The notes under the pieces: model-generated | What the model was told of the DNA's origin: nothing | Database searches by the model: none | Seen by the model: the letters and a program-made list of their open reading frames with translations, nothing else | Assembly: GCA_902805735.1 (NCBI GenBank) | Contig: CADCTW010000215.1 | Location: 1-34,854, forward strand | Source of the DNA: an uncultured Gemmatimonadota bacterium | GTDB taxonomy: Bacteria; Gemmatimonadota; Gemmatimonadetes; Longimicrobiales; Longimicrobiaceae | Reading direction: 5' to 3' | DNA length: 34,854 nucleotides | Part shown: in pieces, positions 31,788-34,854 of the stretch | Position numbering within the stretch: the stretch's first letter is position 1 | How the letters are laid out: each line of letters opens with the position of its first letter | Position numbers and translations under genes: made by a program

Positions 31788-32369
31788 ATGGGGAACCTTC
31801 GAGAACTGCTCGGTGGTGGGACGGTTCGGCTGCTGACCCACTTCCTGCTCCGCCCCGATCAGCGCCTCCACCTTCGCGCGCTCCAGGAGCGAACGGGGAT
31901 GGGGACGGGGGCCCTGCAGCGCGAGCTCCGCCGCTTCGAGGCGCTAAGACTCGTCCGGCGTGTGGAAGAGGGCGGGAGGGTCTACTTCGACCCGGTGCTC
32001 GGCCATCCGAGCTGGGCCGCATTCCGCACCCTGCTTCGCGAACACGGCGACCCGGTGGAAGTCGTGCGTGAGGTGCTCCGGGACGTCCCCGGGATCAAGG
32101 CCGCGTTCGTGTTCGGCTCCACCGTGCGCGGGGGCGCCCGGCAGGGAAGCGACGTTGACGTGCTGATCGTGGAGGAGGGGATGCCCACCGCGGCCATCGG
32201 GCGGGCAATGATCGAGGCCGAGTCGCTCCTGGACCGCCCGCTGGACGTGAAGCGGTTCACCCCGTCCACCCTCGCGGCCAAGCTGGGCCGCGGGAGCGTG
32301 TTCCTCCGCGACGCGGTCAACGGGCCCAAAGCGTGGCTGATCGGGTCGGAGGATGCCCTTGTCGCCTAA
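31788..32369 (+). CDS. HTH-nucleotidyltransferase protein (MNT-like, probable antitoxin)
   Basis: A 193-residue protein with an N-terminal winged-helix domain (about 8-75, 'LLTHFLLRPDQRLHLRALQERTGMGTGALQRELRRFEALRLVRR'). A minimal nucleotidyltransferase domain follows. Motif GS(110-111)-x9-DVD with Asp122 and Asp124, and a third acidic residue Asp153 ('RPLDVKRF'), are intact, so it should be able to transfer a nucleotide. In type VII MNT-HEPN pairs the MNT protein silences the HEPN toxin by AMPylation. The next gene overlaps by 17 nt and encodes a HEPN-like protein. ATG 31788 is preferred to a GTG at 31716 that lies inside the palindrome. Confidence 0.87.
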   Translation: MGNLRELLGGGTVRLLTHFLLRPDQRLHLRALQERTGMGTGALQRELRRFEALRLVRRVEEGGRVYFDPVLGHPSWAAFRTLLREHGDPVEVVREVLRDVPGIKAAFVFGSTVRGGARQGSDVDVLIVEEGMPTAAIGRAMIEAESLLDRPLDVKRFTPSTLAAKLGRGSVFLRDAVNGPKAWLIGSEDALVA

Positions 32370-32850
32370 CCCCACCATCACGCGGCACATCGAGAGCGGG
32401 AGGGCCGAGGCACGCCCCGCCGGCGACGACGAGGTGGCCGGCTTCTGGCGCAAGGCATTGGTCGCGTACGCCGACGCCAGGCTGGCGAGCGCGAGTCTGG
32501 ACGCCCGGCTGGTCCGCGCCTACGACGCGGGCCGGATCGCCGCGACGGCGATCGTGCGCGCCGGGGGCTACCGCACCCGCGGCGGTGAGGGCCACCACTT
32601 CGTCACGTTCGACCTGGCAGGGGGGCTGGTGGCCGATCCGGATTTGCGAACCGCCCTCGATACGATGAACGGCCTGCGCACCCACCGGCACGCGTTGGAG
32701 TACGAGCCCGAGGACGAGGTGGACGGGGCGGTGGTCGAGGAAGCCGTGAGCGCAGCGACCATCATCATCAACGCCGGAGCCGGTCACCTGCGCGCGTTGC
32801 GTCCAAGCGCGCACTCCCGGTTCAAGAGGGTGTGCCCACCGCGGGATTGA
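32353..32850 (+). CDS. HEPN-like protein, probable partner of the nucleotidyltransferase
   Basis: A 165-residue, mostly helical protein. The helix 'DDEVAGFWRKALVAYADARLASASLDARLVRAYDAGRIAATAIVRAGGYRTRG' followed by 'GLRTHRHALEYEPE' matches HEPN proteins encoded beside nucleotidyltransferases. The usual RNase motif is R-x4-6-H; here the candidate is Arg109-x3-His113 (or Arg112-His113), one residue short, so nuclease activity is uncertain. ATG 32353 lies 17 nt inside the preceding gene, implying coupled translation. The pair could be a toxin-antitoxin module. Palindrome copy 14 begins 8 nt after the stop. Confidence 0.75.
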   Translation: MPLSPNPTITRHIESGRAEARPAGDDEVAGFWRKALVAYADARLASASLDARLVRAYDAGRIAATAIVRAGGYRTRGGEGHHFVTFDLAGGLVADPDLRTALDTMNGLRTHRHALEYEPEDEVDGAVVEEAVSAATIIINAGAGHLRALRPSAHSRFKRVCPPRD

Positions 32851-32857
32851 CTGCAAT

Positions 32858-32929
32858 CTCACACGGAGAGCACACAGACACAGAGGCACAGAGATCGGTT
32901 TTCTCTGTGCCTCTGTGTCTCTGTGTGAG
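32858..32929. repeat. 3'-end palindrome, copy 14 (left arm with insertion)
   Basis: The left arm 32858-32893 carries extra bases (about GCACAC); loop ATCGGTTTT (32894-32902); the right arm 32903-32929 is complete. The inner 17 bp of stem is perfect. Loop sequence and length are identical to copy 13. Confidence 0.92.
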
Positions 32930-32947
32930 CTAATGCCGTTCTCATCC

Positions 32948-32977
32948 AACCTTTTCGCTGCGCCGTGCTACTTATCT
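32948..32977 (+). promoter_or_regulatory. Possible ECF-type promoter of the sigma factor gene
   Basis: AACCTTTT (32948-32955) resembles the 'GGAAC/AACC' -35 of ECF promoters, with TTATCT (32972-32977) at a possible -10. Transcription would then start close to or at the GTG/ATG (32979/32982), giving a leaderless or nearly leaderless mRNA. No Shine-Dalgarno is visible. Autoregulation is the usual ECF pattern. Confidence 0.3.
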
Positions 32978-32981
32978 GGTG

Positions 32982-33545
32982 ATGACACCCGCGACCGCAG
33001 CTCCGCCCGCTCCCTCCCCGGACCGCGAACTCGCCGACGCCCTCCTCCAGCGTCGCGACGAGAAAGCGTTCCGCGAGCTGTACCGGCGGCACACGCCGCG
33101 CCTCTTCCAGGTGGTGCTGCGGGTGCTGGGCGGCGACGAGCAGGATGCCGAGGACGTGGTGCAGGAAACCTGGATCCGCGCCACCGAGCGCCTGGGGGAC
33201 TTCCGCTGGGAGGCGGCGTTCGCGACCTGGCTCACCGGGATCGGGCTGAACGTGGCGCGCGGGCTGCTCCGCCGCCGCGGGCGGTGGGAGGCCGACCCGG
33301 AGAGCGTGCCGGAGCCCTGGCGCGCCCCCCCGGCGCTGGGGGAGCGGATCGACCTGGAGCGGGCGCTGGAGCTGCTTCCGGCCGGGTACCGCGCCGTGCT
33401 GGTGCTGCACGACGTGGAAGGCTACACACACGAAGAGATCGCGGCGATGCTGGGCGTGGTGCCCGGCACCTCCAAGAGCCAGCTTTCCTGTGCGCGGCGG
33501 GCGATGCGCAACCTGCTGGACCCCGCGCCTACGAGGACCGTATGA
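32982..33545 (+). CDS. ECF (extracytoplasmic function) RNA polymerase sigma factor
   Basis: A 187-residue sigma factor with region 2 (about 25-97, 'AFRELYRRHTPRLFQVVLRVLGGDEQDAEDVVQETWIRA') and region 4 (about 122-178, 'ALELLPAGYRAVLVLHDVEGYTHEEIAAMLGVVPGTSKSQLSCARRAMRNLL'). Regions 1 and 3 are absent, as expected for the ECF class. GTG 32979 and ATG 32982 are adjacent alternatives. The stop overlaps the next gene's ATG (ATGA). That gene encodes a single-pass membrane protein, a typical anti-sigma arrangement. The target regulon is not visible. Confidence 0.94.
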   Translation: MTPATAAPPAPSPDRELADALLQRRDEKAFRELYRRHTPRLFQVVLRVLGGDEQDAEDVVQETWIRATERLGDFRWEAAFATWLTGIGLNVARGLLRRRGRWEADPESVPEPWRAPPALGERIDLERALELLPAGYRAVLVLHDVEGYTHEEIAAMLGVVPGTSKSQLSCARRAMRNLLDPAPTRTV

Positions 33546-34102
33546 CCATGCAGTGCGAAGGACCCGATGACCTGACCCCGGAGGAGCGGAGCCTCTTCGC
33601 CGCCCTCCCCCGCGAGCGGGAGCCTGGCCGCCTGCTGGAGGAGCGCACGGTGCGCGCCCTCCGCGAGCGGGGCGCGCTGGAGCTTCCCGCCCCCCGCCGC
33701 CGCTTTCCCGCGGCGTGGATCGGGGGCGCGGTGGCGGCGTCGATGGCGCTGTTCACCAGCGGCGTCGCGATGGGCCAGTGGATGGGCGCCCGTTCCACCG
33801 AGCGCCTGGTGGCCCAGATCCAGGCCGAGAACACCCGCCAGGCCGCCCTGATGGTGCAGCAGACGGGCACGGCCTACGTGCACGCCCTGGGCAAGCTCGC
33901 CACCCTGGCGGACACCGCGCAGCCCGCCCAGGCCGCCCAGGCCCGCGAAGTCGCCGTCCGCGGCCTGCGCGCCGCCGCCGGCGAGCTCGTCCGCATCGCC
34001 CCCGACGACCCGGTGGCGAGCGGCATCCTGGCGGGCTACGACCGCGCGCGTGCCACCGCGCGGCCGGACTCGGCGGCGCAGCGGCAGGTGGTGTGGTTTT
34101 GA
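33542..34102 (+). CDS. Probable membrane-anchored anti-sigma factor
   Basis: A 186-residue protein. The N-terminal cytoplasmic part (about 1-54, 'LTPEERSLFAALPREREPGRLLEERTVRALRERGAL') is followed by one transmembrane helix (about 56-78, 'AAWIGGAVAASMALFTSGVAMG') and a periplasmic helical, Ala/Gln-rich domain. There is no HxxxCxxC zinc motif, so it is not a ZAS-type anti-sigma; the role is inferred from position and topology. ATG 33542 overlaps the sigma stop by 4 nt and has GAGGA just upstream. It ends in VVWF; a family C repeat follows after about 50 nt. Confidence 0.8.
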   Translation: MTMQCEGPDDLTPEERSLFAALPREREPGRLLEERTVRALRERGALELPAPRRRFPAAWIGGAVAASMALFTSGVAMGQWMGARSTERLVAQIQAENTRQAALMVQQTGTAYVHALGKLATLADTAQPAQAAQAREVAVRGLRAAAGELVRIAPDDPVASGILAGYDRARATARPDSAAQRQVVWF

Positions 34103-34150
34103 GAAGTAGTGCGTGAGCGCGCGGGGAGGGGGCTGCGGCGCGCGGACGGG

Positions 34151-34358
34151 GAGGGGCCCTCACCCCCCCCCCCGACCCCCACTCTCCCGATAACGGGAGA
34201 GGGGGGCGCATTCCGGCCATCCAGCCGCACCCACGCACCCCGAGGGCTGCGGGTTGGGGAAGCCGCAGCTCCGCATGGCCACATCGCCGCGCAGCCACAG
34301 CAGATGCGCCCCCCTCTCCCGTTATCGGGAGAGGGGGGACGGGGGGGTGAGGGCCCTC
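34151..34358. repeat. 208-bp inverted element (family C, copy 2)
   Basis: The ends read GAGGGGCCCTCACCCCCC from the left and, inverted, GGGGGGTGAGGGCCCTC at the right. Next to each end is a hairpin of CTCTCCCG and CGGGAGAG around ATAA/TTAT (left 34183-34202, right 34315-34334). The centre is unique. It fills most of the 337-nt gap 34103-34439; the last 80 nt should hold the promoter of the PDZ gene, but no clear motif was seen. Confidence 0.88.
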
Positions 34359-34439
34359 CTCTCCGCGCGCCGCAGCTCCATCGATGCCGCGCTTCGAACG
34401 TACTGGTAGAGCTCCAACCTAACCGGAACCGAGAGACTC

Positions 34440-34854
34440 ATGATCACCCATATTCCCCGCCTGGCCGCAGTGCTCGCCACGCTGGTGTCAATTCCCGCCG
34501 TGGCGCAGAGCGGGTGCCGGTACGCGGACCTGGGCGTGCAGAACCTGGAGTGCAGGGACTGCCACATCCAGGTGGACGACGACGAGATCCGCACCTTTCG
34601 CACGGGCACGGAGCTGAGGCTGAAGCGCATCCGCCCCGGCGGGCCCACGGCCGGCGTGCTCCGCGACGGAGACGTGCTGGTGGCCATCGACGGCGCGCCC
34701 ATCACCACCGCGGAGGGCGGGCGCCGCTTCGCCGCCCTGGCGCCCGGACGCGCGGCCACCTTCACCATCCGGCGCGACGGGCTCAACCGCGACGTGCGGG
34801 TGGTGCCCGGCGCGCAGTGCCACGCCTCGCTCGGCGGCAGATCGGAAGAGCACA
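34440..34854 (+). CDS. Exported PDZ-domain protein (3' end missing)
   Basis: The open frame begins at ATG 34440 and runs off the contig. It encodes a signal peptide (about residues 1-22, 'LAAVLATLVSIPAVAQ-SG'), then a Cys-containing segment ('CRYADLGVQNLECRDC', three Cys) and a PDZ domain ('LRLKRIRPGGPTAGVLRDGDVLVAIDGAPITTAEGGRRFAALAPGR', about 60-125). PDZ domains bind peptide C-termini or regulate proteases; no protease domain is visible before the break. GAGAG is just upstream of the start. Bases 34839-34854 are adapter sequence, so the last five encoded residues (RSEEH) are artefact and genuine sequence ends at 34838. Confidence 0.85.
   Translation, partial: MITHIPRLAAVLATLVSIPAVAQSGCRYADLGVQNLECRDCHIQVDDDEIRTFRTGTELRLKRIRPGGPTAGVLRDGDVLVAIDGAPITTAEGGRRFAALAPGRAATFTIRRDGLNRDVRVVPGAQCHASLGGRSEEH
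34839..34854 (+). other. Untrimmed Illumina adapter at contig end
   Basis: The final 16 bases, AGATCGGAAGAGCACA, are identical to the first 16 bases of the standard TruSeq read 1 adapter. They occur nowhere else that I noticed and end exactly at the window edge. They should be removed before any use of the terminal gene. Confidence 0.95.

Noticed and set aside
34488..34853. Minus-strand open frame starting at the right edge with MLFRS
   Set aside because: Its start lies in adapter sequence and it is antisense to a PDZ protein with a signal peptide.

Overview
This window looks like one complete assembled contig from a very GC-rich bacterium. Gene density, GTG starts, sparse Shine-Dalgarno sequences, the families present (TonB receptor with a lipoprotein partner, DUF2911 lipoprotein, MprF-like protein, ECF sigma factor) and the many 'cacagagacacagaggcac' palindromes between genes fit Gemmatimonadota, most likely a Longimicrobium-like organism. 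That placement is inference; there is no rRNA or marker gene here. The left end lies in what looks like the 3' end of an IS481-type transposase. The right end stops in AGATCGGAAGAGCACA (34839-34854), the start of the Illumina adapter, so both ends are assembly breaks.

Layout. 1-4.9 kb: IS remnant, then a TonB-dependent receptor overlapping a lipoprotein gene, then a DUF2911 lipoprotein (all +). 4.9-10.3 kb: diguanylate cyclase and 6-phosphofructokinase (-), a SufT/MIP18-like Fe-S assembly protein and a small membrane protein (+), two lipoproteins of unknown role (-). 10.4-22.3 kb: a catabolic island with a cyclase-family hydrolase, an NCS1 nucleobase/hydantoin permease, a four-gene molybdenum hydroxylase set (FAD subunit, CoxG-like, large subunit, 2Fe-2S subunit), a malonyl-CoA synthetase-like ligase (+), a 100-aa protein, an amidase and an FAD oxidoreductase. 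22.5-24.7 kb: a c-di-GMP-I (GEMM) riboswitch, a 19-codon upstream ORF and a GAF-PAS-GGDEF-EAL protein. 24.8-31.7 kb: small membrane protein, CPBP protease, VirJ-like hydrolase, GNAT acetyltransferase, MprF homologue (all -), then a subtilisin-like lipoprotein (+). 31.7-34.1 kb: HTH-nucleotidyltransferase plus HEPN-like pair, then an ECF sigma factor and a membrane-anchored probable anti-sigma factor. 34.4 kb to the end: a PDZ protein cut off by the contig end.

How the genes may work together. The 10.4-22.3 kb island reads as import and oxidation of an N-heterocycle, hydrolytic ring opening, amide hydrolysis and activation of malonate to malonyl-CoA. The closest known logic is oxidative pyrimidine catabolism (uracil to barbiturate to ureidomalonate to malonate), with no recognisable barbiturase; the cyclase-family hydrolase could fill that step. 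The substrate is a hypothesis. c-di-GMP appears three times: a diguanylate cyclase, a dual GGDEF/EAL protein, and a riboswitch upstream of the latter.

The strongest non-coding signal is a family of long palindromes placed within a few bases of stop codons. Several copies form perfect 23-30 bp stems, and copies differ by paired changes that preserve the stem. Two gene units, the FAD oxidoreductase and the NTase/HEPN pair, are bracketed by parts of this repeat. Three other intergenic elements are nested inverted repeats with inner hairpins, and a further approximately 190-210 bp inverted element occurs twice.
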